64,000 nucleotides of DNA from Marinobacter aromaticivorans. GTDB lineage: Bacteria; Pseudomonadota; Gammaproteobacteria; Pseudomonadales; Oleiphilaceae. This document shows, in pieces, positions 1 through 10,505 of this stretch. The stretch's first letter is position 1. Every line of letters begins with the position of its first letter. Made by a program: the position numbers and the translations under genes. The notes beneath the pieces are model-generated. The model worked only from the letters and a program-made list of their open reading frames with translations, searched no databases and was not told the origin of the DNA. The stretch is taken from NCBI RefSeq assembly GCF_002806975.1, contig NZ_NIHD01000009.1:62001-126000 (forward strand). The letters are read 5' to 3'.

Positions 1-419
1 CGCAAAACGTTAAAGTAAGCGGTTGCTACATCAAGAATCAGTTGCTGTTGGGCCAGATTGTATTGCGCGCGCGCAGATTCTGTCTGAAACTGGCTGGCGT
101 CGTAGCGAAACCAGGCGTCAGCGCGGAACAGCGGCTGGGTAAGTTGCACGCCGTAGTTTAGCTCCCGGTAACTGTTATCCTGCCCAGGGCTGGGGCCATC
201 CGAGTCAATATGCCGTGCCTCACCATAGGCACCGATCTGCGGCAGCAGAGCACTCTGGCTGACATCACTGGCGGCTTGCTGGGACTCAAACCTCGCCTGG
301 GCTGCTGCAATGCCGGAGTCATAGGAGAGTGCTTTCTCATAGGCCTCTACCAGGTCCAGGGAAAGAGCAGGCTGGGCCGCCAAGAGGCCAACAAGTCCTG
401 AAAGCAGTCGTTTCTTCAT
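1..419 (-). CDS. tolC: TolC-family outer-membrane efflux protein (N-terminal part, runs off the window)
   Basis: Reading leftward from an ATG at 419, the frame stays open to the window edge for 139 codons. It begins MKKRLLSGLVGLLAAQPALS, a typical Sec signal peptide. The next residues (DLVEAYEKAL, then FESQQAASDVSQSALLPQIG and a Y/F-rich LTQPLF segment) match the first outer-membrane efflux repeat of TolC, including the usual 'A...R...LP.I' pattern. TolC trimers form the outer-membrane channel of tripartite pumps and type I secretion. It is divergent from thiC, the same arrangement as in pseudomonads, which supports the call. The C-terminal two thirds lie outside the window, so I cannot tell TolC proper from a paralogue. 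Confidence 0.88.
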   Translation of the reverse strand, partial: MKKRLLSGLVGLLAAQPALSLDLVEAYEKALSYDSGIAAAQARFESQQAASDVSQSALLPQIGAYGEARHIDSDGPSPGQDNSYRELNYGVQLTQPLFRADAWFRYDASQFQTESARAQYNLAQQQLILDVATAYFNVL

Positions 420-640
420 TGTTACTCCTGAGTACATATTCGGCCCTGCACCCGTCGGGGGTACTGGCCTTGGCGCTTGAATAGGATGCCGGATCGCCCC
501 TGGATGACATGGAAGCGACGTCAGTATTGGCTCGAGTGATCGGGCCGGTCGAAACAGGCTCACCATTATGGACAATAATGGCGCCCACCTCTACACTTGT
601 AAACTGCACTTACTTTAAGTGCCGAGCATTACAGATTCGC

Positions 641-744
641 GTCTTGACGGGGTGCTGGCGGCCAGACTTGTTTGGCCAGCCGGCTGAGATTGCAACGCAG
701 AACCCGCGACCTGATCCGGATAATACCGGCGTAGGGATTGAGAC
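641..744 (+). promoter_or_regulatory. TPP (thiamine pyrophosphate) riboswitch upstream of thiC
   Basis: The THI-box signatures appear in order: GGGGTGCTGG at about 649, GGCTGAGA at about 681, ACCTGATCCGGATAATACC at about 709 and GGCGTAGGGA at about 728. Closing helix P1 can be drawn between 641-647 (GTCTTGA) and 738-744 (TTGAGAC), counting two G-U pairs. It lies about 100 nt before thiC on the same strand, which is the usual target. No U-tracted terminator hairpin is visible between 745 and the start codon, so control may act at translation initiation. That last point is an inference. The rest of the 420-847 interval (420-640) holds no gene I can support. It must contain the tolC and thiC promoters, but I could not identify convincing boxes. 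Confidence 0.95.
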
Positions 745-832
745 CAGGCTATCGAAGAGCAAGCGCCGCCTTCATTGATATCAACGGCAGCTTTGTTCTC
801 ACCGTCATACGCGACCCGAAAACCCACCATAA

Positions 833-2725
<1,893 letters not shown>

Positions 2726-2763
2726 GTTTAATTTCGCAGGCATGTGAGTGCGGAGTACGCGCC

Positions 2764-2867
2764 CGGTGGGTGGCCCAATTCAGGACACGCTCCTTGCGGC
2801 CCATCCCTGGGGCGCTTGGGCTCCGCCATCCCTGGCTCCGCACAGTCCTGAATCAGGCCACCCACCG
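2764..2867 (+). repeat. Large intergenic inverted repeat, copy A (diverged member of the core/arm family)
   Basis: Arms 2764-2785 and 2846-2867 are complementary at 20 of 22 positions. The 60-nt centre ends with the family signature (GCTCCGCCATCC, then TGGCTCCGCACA, at about 2820-2844). Its first half (CACGCTCCTTGCGG...) is different from, and longer than, the 53-nt centres of copies B-D. It starts 38 nt after the thiC stop and is followed at 2869-2885 by a separate perfect 7-bp hairpin (GCGCTGC/GCAGCGC). No T-run follows, so an ordinary intrinsic terminator is not indicated. The 2726-3157 interval otherwise contains only copy B and an AT-rich stretch (2881-2970), in which I see no gene. Confidence 0.85.
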
Positions 2868-2970
2868 AGCGCTGCCAAGCAGCGCAGAATTCGCCAAGGA
2901 AAATAGAGCGTAAAGTGATTGATAGGTGCTGATCTCGTTTTTTTAAAAGCGACCAGCACATTGTTGATTC

Positions 2971-3079
2971 GGTTGTGGCAAGGACGGCTTTCCAAAACTG
3001 TGCGGAGCCATGGATGGCGGAGCCAAGCGTACATGGACGTATCTACAGCGTGTTTTGGAAAGCCGTCCTTGCCACAACC
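2971..3079 (-). repeat. Large intergenic inverted repeat, copy B (perfect 28-bp arms, 53-nt core)
   Basis: Arms 2971-2998 and 3052-3079 are perfectly complementary over 28 nt. The 53-nt centre (2999-3051) is the reverse complement of the centres of copies C and D, so this copy points to the minus strand. The inner arm segment GGCTTTCCAAAAC is identical to copy C, while the outer 15 nt (GGTTGTGGCAAGGAC) is unique to this locus. The element lies 100 nt downstream of copy A, in opposite orientation, in the thiC-nudF gap. It can be read in frame with nudF from an upstream ATG, but that extension is spurious. Confidence 0.92.
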
Positions 3080-3157
3080 CGCCCCTCCCAAAGCAGGCTT
3101 GCAATAAACAACACCAAACGGCTATCGTGCAAAACTGATTTCATTACAGAGTACAGC

Positions 3158-3775
3158 ATGACCAAGCCGTTCCAGTTCAAAGCCAGCGATGTCACCATCG
3201 AAAAGCGTGAAACCGTCTTCCAGGGCTTTTTCCGCATGGACAAGCTGTGGCTGACCCACCCGCGTTTTGATGGCCGCCAGATGCCGCAGTTTACCCGCGA
3301 GCTCTTCATTCGCGGCGACGCAACCTGTGTACTTCCCTACGACCCCGAACGGGACGAAGTTGTCCTGCTGGAACAATTCCGCCTCGGTGCCATCGGGCGC
3401 GACCAGTCACCCTGGTTGCTGGAGCTGGTTGCCGGAATGAACGAAAACGGTGAAACCAGCGAAGAGGTAGCACAAAGGGAAGCTGAGGAAGAAGCCGGGC
3501 TCAGCTTCAGCAAACTCGAAAAAATCTGCGATTACCTTGTCTCACCGGGTGGCACCACCGAAATGGTTTACCTGTACTGTGGCAAAGTCAGCACCGAATC
3601 TGCAGGTGGCCTGCATGGCCTGGAACACGAACACGAAGACATACGGGTTCATGTGTTTTCAGCGGATGAAGCTATCGCCATGATCGGCGATGGCCGTATA
3701 AACAACGCAGCGGCAATCATTGCGATACAATGGCTGCAGATCAATCGTGCCAGATTACGTGCAGGGTGGAAGTAA
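3158..3775 (+). CDS. nudF: ADP-ribose pyrophosphatase NudF (Nudix hydrolase)
   Basis: Hydrolyses ADP-ribose to AMP and ribose 5-phosphate. The Nudix box is complete: G-x5-E-x7-REAEEEAG, within GMNENGETSEE and QREAEEEAGL (about residues 101-123). Length 205 aa against 209 in E. coli. The ATG at 3158 (MTKPFQF) is chosen because the frame upstream of it translates through inverted repeat B and carries no family sequence. It is followed by a DUF1249 gene with TAATG stop/start overlap, then cpdA. This is the same nudF-yqiB-cpdA order as in enterobacteria and pseudomonads, and the first two genes are probably translationally coupled. Confidence 0.94.
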   Translation: MTKPFQFKASDVTIEKRETVFQGFFRMDKLWLTHPRFDGRQMPQFTRELFIRGDATCVLPYDPERDEVVLLEQFRLGAIGRDQSPWLLELVAGMNENGETSEEVAQREAEEEAGLSFSKLEKICDYLVSPGGTTEMVYLYCGKVSTESAGGLHGLEHEHEDIRVHVFSADEAIAMIGDGRINNAAAIIAIQWLQINRARLRAGWK

Positions 3776-4272
3776 TGAATGAATGGGCAATGAAACCCAA
3801 GCGCTATGTGCCGGACCTGCGCCAGCTTGGAGCCCTGTGTGAGGGCAACTACCAGCGCCTTCGCAGATTGCGCCAGCTAAGGGTGGACGACAAGCCTGTA
3901 TGCGACATTGAACTGCACCGGGAAAACGAGTACCTGGGGCGTGTTCGGATTCAGGTACTGCAAACCGCCCGCTATACGGAAACCCTGCTGCTCGAACAGA
4001 TCCACAACAATGGTCGCTGGCTCAATAACCCGCGAATGACCGTTCGGGTTTATCACGATGCCATCATGGCTGAAGTGATCAGCTGTTATCGTGATACGCA
4101 GATAGCACCCGTCAATGATTACCCCAACCGCTTCATGCACCATCCGGATGAAAAGGTGCAGGTTAACGGATTCCTCGCCGACTGGCTGGAATACTGCCTG
4201 AGATTCGGCCACCTGCCTCTTGAGCATGCTGCCTGGACTGCCAGGGATAATACGGGAGAGAGTGCCAGCTGA
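3775..4272 (+). CDS. DUF1249 family protein (YqiB-like)
   Basis: 165-aa protein with the DUF1249 pattern: KRYVPDLRQLGALCEGNY at the N-terminus, a central LLEQ..N.RWLNNPRMTVRVYHDA and a C-terminal W-L-YCL.FGHLP. The ATG shares its A with the nudF stop codon (3773-3777), which fixes the start. The function of this family is unknown. It is conserved beside nudF and cpdA in gammaproteobacteria, and the cpdA start is 214 nt further on. Nothing in the sequence suggests a signal peptide or membrane segment, so it is probably cytosolic. Confidence 0.9.
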   Translation: MNEWAMKPKRYVPDLRQLGALCEGNYQRLRRLRQLRVDDKPVCDIELHRENEYLGRVRIQVLQTARYTETLLLEQIHNNGRWLNNPRMTVRVYHDAIMAEVISCYRDTQIAPVNDYPNRFMHHPDEKVQVNGFLADWLEYCLRFGHLPLEHAAWTARDNTGESAS

Positions 4273-4486
4273 ACTTTCTGTCGCCCGCGGGTAGCAAGCC
4301 TGGCACTGGGAAAGTCGAATTCAGTTGGCAAATAAGGCAATAATTTGCTCGCAGTGAGCCAGAATGTGACGCCGGTTCCAGTCGTAAGTGATAAATTCGC
4401 AAGCTGACAACGTACACTTGTTCTGAAACTACCGGAGCCTGTAATTACGTTCTTCAAGAGATGGCCGCGAACAGATCAAGAGCATC

Positions 4487-5293
4487 ATGACCTTAAAGGA
4501 AATCTCCCGACCACTTCGGGTACTGCAGCTAACGGATCCGCATCTGATGGCTGATGCCGATGGCGCGTTACTGGGCGTAAATACCCGTGACAGCCTTGAT
4601 GCCGTTATTGCTCAGGTGCTCAAATCCCACGGGCAACCCGATCTGATCCTTGCCACCGGCGATCTTGCCCAGGATGGTTCGGAAGAAGCCTATCGCGCCC
4701 TGGGCGGGCGCCTGGAAGTTTTTACCGGTGAGACGGCATGGATAGCGGGTAATCACGACGAGGTGGCAAATCTGACGAAAGTCGCAGCGCGGTACGCTGC
4801 CAATCGCCGTCACATCATTCGCGGCGGTTGGCAGTTTATTCTCCTGGATTCGTCAGTGCCCGGCAAAGTACACGGAGAGCTTGCTCCATCGGAGATGGAG
4901 TTCCTGGCAGAAACCTTGGGGCGCAATCCGGATTTGCCGGCGCTGGTCACACTGCACCACCATCCGGTAGATATCAGCGCTGACTGGATGCGGGAAATCG
5001 GGCTGAGAAATCGTGAGAATTTCTGGCAGGTAATTGATCGCTTCCCACAGGTGAAGGTGGTGCTCTGGGGCCATATCCACCAGACTTTCGAGCGACAGAG
5101 AAAGGGCGTGCATCTTCTGGCCACGCCTTCGACTTGTATTCAGTTTACCTCCGGCTCCCGCAACTTCTCAGTGGACGACCTGGCTCCGGGCTACCGCTGG
5201 TTTGAGCTCCAAGCCTCCGGCAACTTCACAACGGAAGTTTGCCGGGCCCTGGAGTTCGAGTTTGAGCTGGATCAGACCAGCTCCGGTTATTGA
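4487..5293 (+). CDS. cpdA: 3',5'-cyclic AMP phosphodiesterase CpdA
   Basis: Class III cyclic nucleotide phosphodiesterase of the calcineurin-like metallophosphoesterase fold. The metal-binding motifs occur in order: D-x-H (TDPHL, about residue 17), GD (ATGDLAQDG), GNHDE, the [10 protein letters not shown] histidine block and GHIHQTFE near residue 205. Length 268 aa (E. coli 275). It hydrolyses cAMP and so damps CRP/Vfr-type signalling. Third gene of the nudF-DUF1249-cpdA group, although the 214-nt gap before it leaves room for its own promoter. Its last 7 bases overlap the 3' end of the convergent metE. Confidence 0.94.
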   Translation: MTLKEISRPLRVLQLTDPHLMADADGALLGVNTRDSLDAVIAQVLKSHGQPDLILATGDLAQDGSEEAYRALGGRLEVFTGETAWIAGNHDEVANLTKVAARYAANRRHIIRGGWQFILLDSSVPGKVHGELAPSEMEFLAETLGRNPDLPALVTLHHHPVDISADWMREIGLRNRENFWQVIDRFPQVKVVLWGHIHQTFERQRKGVHLLATPSTCIQFTSGSRNFSVDDLAPGYRWFELQASGNFTTEVCRALEFEFELDQTSSGY

Positions 5294-7608
5294 GCCGCCC
5301 CCCCAAGCTCTTCCTGCGCCGCGGCGCCTTGCTCGCTTTGCGCCCGAAGTTCCCGGGCTGCAGCCACCATGGCCTCAAGAGCAGGTACGACTTCCTCCCA
5401 GCGCCGGGTTTTCAGGCCGCAATCGGGATTGACCCACAAACGCTCCGCCGGAATCCGCTTCGCGGCCTGTTCCATCAGGTTCGTCACCTGTTCCACCTGC
5501 GGTATGTTCGGCGAGTGGATGTCGTAAACACCGGGCCCGATGTCGTTGGGGTATTCGAAGCCCCTGAACGCATCCAGCAGTTCCATGGCCGAGCGTGATG
5601 TTTCGATGGTGATCACGTCCGCATCCATACGGGCAATGGCGCCAATGATGTCGTTGAATTCCGAGTAGCACATGTGGGTGTGAATCTGGGTAACATCCCG
5701 TACGCCATTGGCACTGATGCGGAAGGCTTCGATAGCCCAGTCCAGATAGGTATTCCAGTCTGACTGGCGCAGCGGAAGGCCTTCGCGCAAGGCGGCTTCG
5801 TCGATCTGGATAATGCCCACACCGGCTTTTTCCAGATCCAGAACCTCTTCCCGCACAGCCAGTGCCAGTTGCAGGCAGGTATCCTTGCGGGGCTGATCAT
5901 CCCGTACAAACGACCAGTTGAGAATGGTCACCGGGCCGGTGAGCATGCCTTTCAGCGGCTTGTCGGTCAGGGACTGGGCGTATTTGATCCAGTCCACGGT
6001 CATGGCCCTGGGGCGGGTGATATCGCCAAACAGAATAGGTGGCTTCACACAGCGGGAGCCATAGGACTGCACCCAGCCAAAGCGGCTGAACACATAGCCT
6101 TCCAGCTGCTCGCCAAAATACTCCACCATGTCGTTGCGCTCGGCTTCGCCGTGTACCAGCACATCCAGCCCCAGAGCTTCCTGCTGCGCCACGCAGAAGG
6201 CAATTTCTTCGTGAACCCGCGCGGTGTAGTCCTGCTCGCTCAGGTTGCCCTGGCGGAAGTCTTTGCGAACCTGGCGAATCTCCGGGGTTTGCGGGAAGGA
6301 GCCAATGGTGGTTGTGGGGTAGGCGGGTAGTTGCAACCGCTCCTGCTGCAATCTGGCCCGTGTGCTGAACGGGCTCTTGCGCTGGCCATGCTCCGGAGTA
6401 ACAGCCTTCAGGGCTTTTGCAACCGACGGGTTATGAACCCGTGAGGATTGGCGGCGGCTGTCAATGGCGTTCTGGTTAGCCGCCAGTTCTTCGGCTACAG
6501 ACTCCCGGCCTTCATCCAGCGCCTTCGCCAGTGTATTCAGCTCATGCAGCTTCTGCCGGGCAAAGGCCAGCCAGTTGCGGATTTCAGAGTCCAGCGTGGT
6601 TTCGCTCTCCAGATCAACCGGCACATGCAAAAGAGAGCAGGAAGGTGCCAGCCACAGGCGCTCGCCCAGCTTTTCTTTCAAGGGCACCAGCAGATCCAGC
6701 GTGGCATTCAGGTCGGTTTTCCAGATGTTGCGACCGTTGATAACACCGAGCGACAGCACCTTGTGGGGTGGCAGCCAGTCGGCCAGTCTTGCAACTTCGT
6801 TCCCGGCACTGATGGTATCCAGGTGAATGCCCGCCACGGGCAACTCGCAGGCCAGTTGCAGATTTTCCCTCAGTTCACCGAAATAGGTGGTCAGCAGCAG
6901 TTTTACCGGCGCGGTTTTCAGCTCGTGGTAGGCGAGAATAAAGGCATGCTTCCAGTCGGCATCCAGCTCGGTAACCAGTGCCGGCTCGTCAATCTGTACC
7001 CATTCGGCACCCGCCTCAGCCAGTTTTGTCAGCAGCTCGCTGTACACTGGTAGCAGCTTGCTCAGCAATTGCAGGCGGTCAGACTCATCCTTCGCCTTGC
7101 CCAGCCACAGATAGGTCACCGGGCCAATAATCACCGGCTTGGCATTGATGCCCTGGGCCCGGGCTTCGGCCAACTGCGCCAGAATACGGTCGGCATTCAG
7201 GCTGAAGCTCGTATCCGCATTAAATTCCGGCACTATGTAGTGGTAATTGGTGTCGAACCACTTGGTCATCTCACCCGCATGCACACTGCAGCAGGCGGTG
7301 TCGTTGGGGGAGCGGCCCCGGGCGACACGGAAATACGCATCCAGCGCCGAGCCCTCCCGGGTGTTGGCCCGCTCTGGCAAGTTGCCGAGTGTGGCGCTCA
7401 TGTCCAGCACCTGATCGTACAGCGAAAAATCCCCCACGGGTGCCAGGGAAAGGCCAGCCTGTTCCTGCCAGTTCTGCGCCCTCAACCCGCCCGCGGTTTC
7501 CTGCAGCACCTGCTCGCTGGAGGTGCCATTCCAGAGCGCTTCCAGAGCAAACTTGAGTTCCCGGCGGCCGCCAATGCGCGGGTAGCCGAGGTTGTGTGTG
7601 GTGGTCAT
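5287..7608 (-). CDS. metE: Cobalamin-independent methionine synthase MetE
   Basis: Transfers a methyl group from 5-methyltetrahydropteroyl-triglutamate to homocysteine. 773 aa, two-barrel MetE. The zinc ligands are visible: the H and C of [10 protein letters not shown], the glutamate of ITIETSRS and the cysteine of [11 protein letters not shown]. The N-terminus [20 protein letters not shown] is typical. It is divergent from metR across a 122-bp gap, the classic MetR-regulated arrangement, so activation by MetR with homocysteine as co-inducer is expected. It converges on cpdA with a 7-bp overlap of the coding ends, and I see no terminator there. Confidence 0.98.
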   Translation of the reverse strand: MTTTHNLGYPRIGGRRELKFALEALWNGTSSEQVLQETAGGLRAQNWQEQAGLSLAPVGDFSLYDQVLDMSATLGNLPERANTREGSALDAYFRVARGRSPNDTACCSVHAGEMTKWFDTNYHYIVPEFNADTSFSLNADRILAQLAEARAQGINAKPVIIGPVTYLWLGKAKDESDRLQLLSKLLPVYSELLTKLAEAGAEWVQIDEPALVTELDADWKHAFILAYHELKTAPVKLLLTTYFGELRENLQLACELPVAGIHLDTISAGNEVARLADWLPPHKVLSLGVINGRNIWKTDLNATLDLLVPLKEKLGERLWLAPSCSLLHVPVDLESETTLDSEIRNWLAFARQKLHELNTLAKALDEGRESVAEELAANQNAIDSRRQSSRVHNPSVAKALKAVTPEHGQRKSPFSTRARLQQERLQLPAYPTTTIGSFPQTPEIRQVRKDFRQGNLSEQDYTARVHEEIAFCVAQQEALGLDVLVHGEAERNDMVEYFGEQLEGYVFSRFGWVQSYGSRCVKPPILFGDITRPRAMTVDWIKYAQSLTDKPLKGMLTGPVTILNWSFVRDDQPRKDTCLQLALAVREEVLDLEKAGVGIIQIDEAALREGLPLRQSDWNTYLDWAIEAFRISANGVRDVTQIHTHMCYSEFNDIIGAIARMDADVITIETSRSAMELLDAFRGFEYPNDIGPGVYDIHSPNIPQVEQVTNLMEQAAKRIPAERLWVNPDCGLKTRRWEEVVPALEAMVAAARELRAQSEQGAAAQEELGGAAQ

Positions 7609-7675
7609 CCGGAACTCCTGATTTCGTGATTGGTGAGTCGTTGTTAGGAGTTGCCAGATTAGCGCTCGGGGATGA

Positions 7676-7698
7676 TGAAAAATAATGGTATTATTTCA
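7676..7698. promoter_or_regulatory. Candidate MetR operator in the metE-metR divergent region
   Basis: An AT-rich imperfect palindrome starts TGAAAAATAAT and ends ATTATTTCA. It sits midway between metE (start 7608) and metR (start 7731). MetR sites in enterobacteria carry TGAA...TTCA half-sites, but the spacing here (TGAA-N15-TTCA) is longer than the usual one. The assignment therefore rests on position and dyad symmetry only. Confidence 0.45.
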
Positions 7699-7730
7699 GG
7701 GTTCCATTAATTCCACTCATGGATTGCCGA

Positions 7731-8621
7731 ATGATTGAACGTAACCACCTGGAAGTGCTCAGGGCAGTTGAAACCGAAGGTTCCCTGACGGCAGCCGCCA
7801 GTCGCCTCCACCTCACCCAGTCCGCGCTCAGTCACTCCATCCGCAAACTGGAGCAACAACTGGGCACCCCGGTCTGGTTGCGGGAAGGGCGCCAACTGCG
7901 GTTAACCCAGGCTGGCAGTCATTTGCTGGCCCTGGCGAATCGCCTGCTGCCACAGTTTGAACATGCAGAAATGCTGATCGGCCAGTTTGCCAAAGGGCAG
8001 GCGGGCACCCTGCGCATCGGCATGGAGTGCCACCCCTGTTACCAGTGGCTGTTGAAAGTTGTTGGGCCTTATCTCGAGCAGTGGCCCTCGGTGGACGTGG
8101 ACGTAAAACAGAAATTCCAGTTCGGCGGCATTGGCGCCTTGTTTGGCCACGACATCGACATGCTGGTCACCCCGGACCCGCTGCACAGGCCCGGTTTGGT
8201 ATTCGAACCGGTGTTTGATTACGAACAGGTGCTGGTCGTTGCCACCAATCACCGGCTGGCGGATAAACCCTGGGTAGAAGCGGCGGATCTGGAGCCGGAA
8301 ACCCTGATTACCTACCCGGTCGCCATCGAACGGCTGGATGTGTTCAATTATCTGCTGGTCCCCGCCAACATGCGCCCGGCCCGCCACAAAACCATCGAAA
8401 CCACCGATATCATGCTGCAGATGGTGGCTGCAGGCCGTGGCGTGGCCGCGTTACCCCGCTGGCTGGTAACCGAATACAGCGACCGGCTGGGCATTGTTCC
8501 GGTAAAACTGGGCAAAGAAGGCATAGCAAAACAGATATTTCTGGGCCGGCGGGAGCGGGATGTTGGTGTGCAGTACATGGATTCGTTCATGAAGCTGGCC
8601 CGGGAGGTTCGCTGGCGCTAA
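7731..8621 (+). CDS. metR: LysR-type transcriptional regulator MetR
   Basis: 296-aa LysR regulator with an N-terminal winged helix-turn-helix (GSLTAAASRLHLTQSALSHS, about residues 16-35) and a substrate-binding domain. The start MIERNHLEVLRA at 7731 aligns with the MetR family. An upstream in-frame ATG at 7719 lacks a ribosome-binding site and would add four residues. It is divergent from metE, which together with the start of the protein supports MetR rather than a generic LysR. It is expected to sense homocysteine and activate metE. Confidence 0.92.
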   Translation: MIERNHLEVLRAVETEGSLTAAASRLHLTQSALSHSIRKLEQQLGTPVWLREGRQLRLTQAGSHLLALANRLLPQFEHAEMLIGQFAKGQAGTLRIGMECHPCYQWLLKVVGPYLEQWPSVDVDVKQKFQFGGIGALFGHDIDMLVTPDPLHRPGLVFEPVFDYEQVLVVATNHRLADKPWVEAADLEPETLITYPVAIERLDVFNYLLVPANMRPARHKTIETTDIMLQMVAAGRGVAALPRWLVTEYSDRLGIVPVKLGKEGIAKQIFLGRRERDVGVQYMDSFMKLAREVRWR

Positions 8622-8666
8622 GGTTTCGGTTACACTGCCCGGAAAATTTTGTCAGGAATTACCCTT

Positions 8667-9059
8667 ATGAGCGAAACACCTCCCGATCTGAAATACATTG
8701 AAACCCACCAGTGGGTGCGCGTAGACGCTGACGGCACTGCCACTGTGGGCATTACCGACTACGCCCAGGAGCAGTTAGGCGATGTGGTGTACATTGGTGT
8801 TCCCGAAGTGGGCGATACCGTTACCGGCGGCGAAGAAGCCGGCGTTGCCGAATCCGTGAAATCTGCCTCGGATGTGTTCAGCCCGGTAACCGGTGAAGTT
8901 ATCGAGATTAACGAAGCCCTGGAAGATGAGCCGGAGAAGGTTAACGAAGATCCTTACGGCGATGGCTGGATGTTCAAAGTAAAGCTTGCTGACCAGGGCG
9001 AGCTTGATGGACTTATGGATGCCGATGCTTATGCCGAGCATGTAGCGGCCGCCGAATAA
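8667..9059 (+). CDS. gcvH: Glycine cleavage system H protein
   Basis: 130-aa lipoyl-carrier protein that shuttles the aminomethyl group between the P and T proteins of glycine decarboxylase. The lipoylation site is in GVAESVKSASDVFSPV, with the lysine of ESVKSAS at about residue 65. The acidic composition and the C-terminal GWMFKVKL are typical. The ATG at 8667 follows AGGAA at 8653. gcvT and gcvP are not next to it, so H is encoded separately from the rest of the complex in this window. Its stop codon is 8 nt before inverted repeat C. Confidence 0.95.
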   Translation: MSETPPDLKYIETHQWVRVDADGTATVGITDYAQEQLGDVVYIGVPEVGDTVTGGEEAGVAESVKSASDVFSPVTGEVIEINEALEDEPEKVNEDPYGDGWMFKVKLADQGELDGLMDADAYAEHVAAAE

Positions 9060-9067
9060 ATCGAGTA

Positions 9068-9176
9068 GGAACCGTCGGGCAAGGCTTTCCAAAACACGCT
9101 GTGAATACGTCCGTGTACGCTTGGCTCCGCCATCCCTGGCTCCGCACAGTTTTGGAAAGCCTTGCCCGACGGTTCC
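9068..9176 (+). repeat. Large intergenic inverted repeat, copy C (perfect 28-bp arms, 53-nt core)
   Basis: Arms 9068-9095 and 9149-9176 are perfectly complementary over 28 nt. The 53-nt centre begins ACGCTGTGAATACGTCC and ends with the paired GGCTCCGC direct repeats (CATCCCT between them). The outer 15 nt of the arm (GGAACCGTCGGGCAA) is specific to this locus. The inner 13 nt is shared with copy B. It begins 8 nt after the gcvH stop and ends 74 nt before rlmI. No T-run follows the right arm. Confidence 0.92.
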
Positions 9177-9250
9177 CCCGAGCTTGGGTGCACCTGCTCG
9201 GGCTTCATGTATAATTTGCGCCCTATTTTTCTCTACCCTAGGTGGCCCCA

Positions 9251-10447
9251 ATGAATTTCCCGGTTTTATATCTACGAAAAGGCGCGGAGCGCAGGCTTCG
9301 GGCTGGCCATCTTTGGGTTTACAGCAACGAGGTGGATATCCAGCGCTCACCGCTGACGCAGTTTGAGGCTGGCACACAGGCTGAGTTGCGTGCTTCCAAT
9401 GATAAACCGCTGGGAGTGGTTTTTGTGAACCCCCACGCCCTTATCTGCGGCCGCCTGATCAGTCGTGATGCCGCACAGGGCATGACACCAAACCGCCTGA
9501 CCCAACGCATGGAAACGGCTCTGGTGCTACGGGAACGGCTGTTCGATAAGCCCTTCTACCGTTGGGTGTTCGGCGATAGCGATGGGCTGTCCGGGCTGGT
9601 TATCGACCGGTTTGGCGATACCGTGGTGGTGCAGATCTCCACTGCCGGCATGGAGCAGATGAAGGAATCCATCGTTCGTGCGGTTCAGCGGCTGGTGCAC
9701 CCCAAAGCCATCATTCTCAAGAACGATGGCAAGATGCGCAAGGTTGAAGGGCTGGATACCTACATTGAGCAGGCACATGGCCCGGAAGTGTCACTGCTGG
9801 AAGTGGAAGAAAACGGCGTTCGCTTCGAAGTGCCCCTGGAAGGCGGCCAGAAAACCGGCTGGTTTTACGATCACCGCATGAATCGCCAGCGCCTGCAGGC
9901 CTATGCGCCCGGAAAGCGGGTGCTGGATGTGTTCAGTTACGTGGGCGGCTGGGGCATTCAGGCGGCCTGTGCCGGTGCCACCCAGGTTACCTGTGTGGAC
10001 GCGTCTTCCACCGCTATTGATTCGGTACATCACAACGCCAGCCTGAATGGCCTGGAGAATGTGGAAACCATTGAGAGCGATGCCTTCGATGCCCTGAAGG
10101 CGCTGGCGGAAGAGAAAGAAAAGTACGACATCGTAGTGCTGGACCCACCCGCACTGATTCCCCGCCGTCGCGATCAGAAGGCTGGCGAGCAGGCCTATGC
10201 CCGTTTGAATCAGTTGGGGTTGCGGCTGCTGGAGCGGGACGGAATTCTTGTGTCGGCTTCCTGCTCCATGCACCTCCCCCAGGAAAAACTGGTGGACATC
10301 ATTCGTGGCAGCGGGCGCAAGATTGACCGTTTTGTGCAACTGCTGGAGCAGGGGCATCAGGCGCCGGATCACCCGATTATTCCGGGCATTCCCGAGACGG
10401 ACTACATCAAATCCTGCTTTGTACGTTCGCTGACCGGCTTTATGTGA
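9251..10447 (+). CDS. rlmI: RlmI-type 23S rRNA (cytosine-5) methyltransferase
   Basis: 398-aa class I SAM-dependent RNA methyltransferase of the RlmI/COG1092 group. An N-terminal PUA domain (YLRKGAERRLRAGHLWVYSNE, residues about 7-75) is followed by a Rossmann methyltransferase domain with VLDVFSYVGGWGIQAA (SAM motif I), VLDPPALIP (motif IV) and the catalytic-loop cysteine in SASCSMHL. E. coli RlmI is 396 aa and methylates C1962. The ATG at 9251 is preferred over GTG 9242 because AGGTGG (9240-9245) is placed 5 nt before it. Exact target position is inferred from family membership. Confidence 0.88.
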   Translation: MNFPVLYLRKGAERRLRAGHLWVYSNEVDIQRSPLTQFEAGTQAELRASNDKPLGVVFVNPHALICGRLISRDAAQGMTPNRLTQRMETALVLRERLFDKPFYRWVFGDSDGLSGLVIDRFGDTVVVQISTAGMEQMKESIVRAVQRLVHPKAIILKNDGKMRKVEGLDTYIEQAHGPEVSLLEVEENGVRFEVPLEGGQKTGWFYDHRMNRQRLQAYAPGKRVLDVFSYVGGWGIQAACAGATQVTCVDASSTAIDSVHHNASLNGLENVETIESDAFDALKALAEEKEKYDIVVLDPPALIPRRRDQKAGEQAYARLNQLGLRLLERDGILVSASCSMHLPQEKLVDIIRGSGRKIDRFVQLLEQGHQAPDHPIIPGIPETDYIKSCFVRSLTGFM

Positions 10448-10457
10448 GGGCAATGCT

Positions 10458-10500
10458 GCTAAACGCGTGCTCCGCGAGAAAAGCGCAGCACGCGTTTAGC
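10458..10500. terminator. Inverted repeat between convergent rlmI and HAD gene, terminator-like but without a U-tract
   Basis: GCTAAACGCGTGCT at 10458-10471 is perfectly complementary to AGCACGCGTTTAGC at 10487-10500, with a 15-nt loop that can pair a further 3 bp. It fills the gap between two converging genes, where a bidirectional terminator is expected. No T-run follows on either strand, so simple intrinsic termination is unproven. Confidence 0.5.
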
Positions 10501-10505
10501 GGGTA

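Noticed and set aside
2740..2885. Copy A as an intrinsic terminator of thiC
   Set aside because: The hairpin is followed by ACCGAGCGC and another hairpin, not by a T-run; it belongs to the repeat family.
2926..2960. GTGCTG...CAGCAC inverted repeat with a T7 run in its loop, as a terminator
   Set aside because: The T-run is inside the loop, not after the stem, and the stem needs bulges.
2975..3157. In-frame upstream extension of nudF by 61 codons
   Set aside because: It translates inverted repeat B and has no family similarity; the Nudix protein starts naturally at 3158.
9060..9250. Insertion sequence or transposase remnant around inverted repeat C
   Set aside because: No open frame for a transposase, no target-site duplication seen, and the element is only 109 bp.
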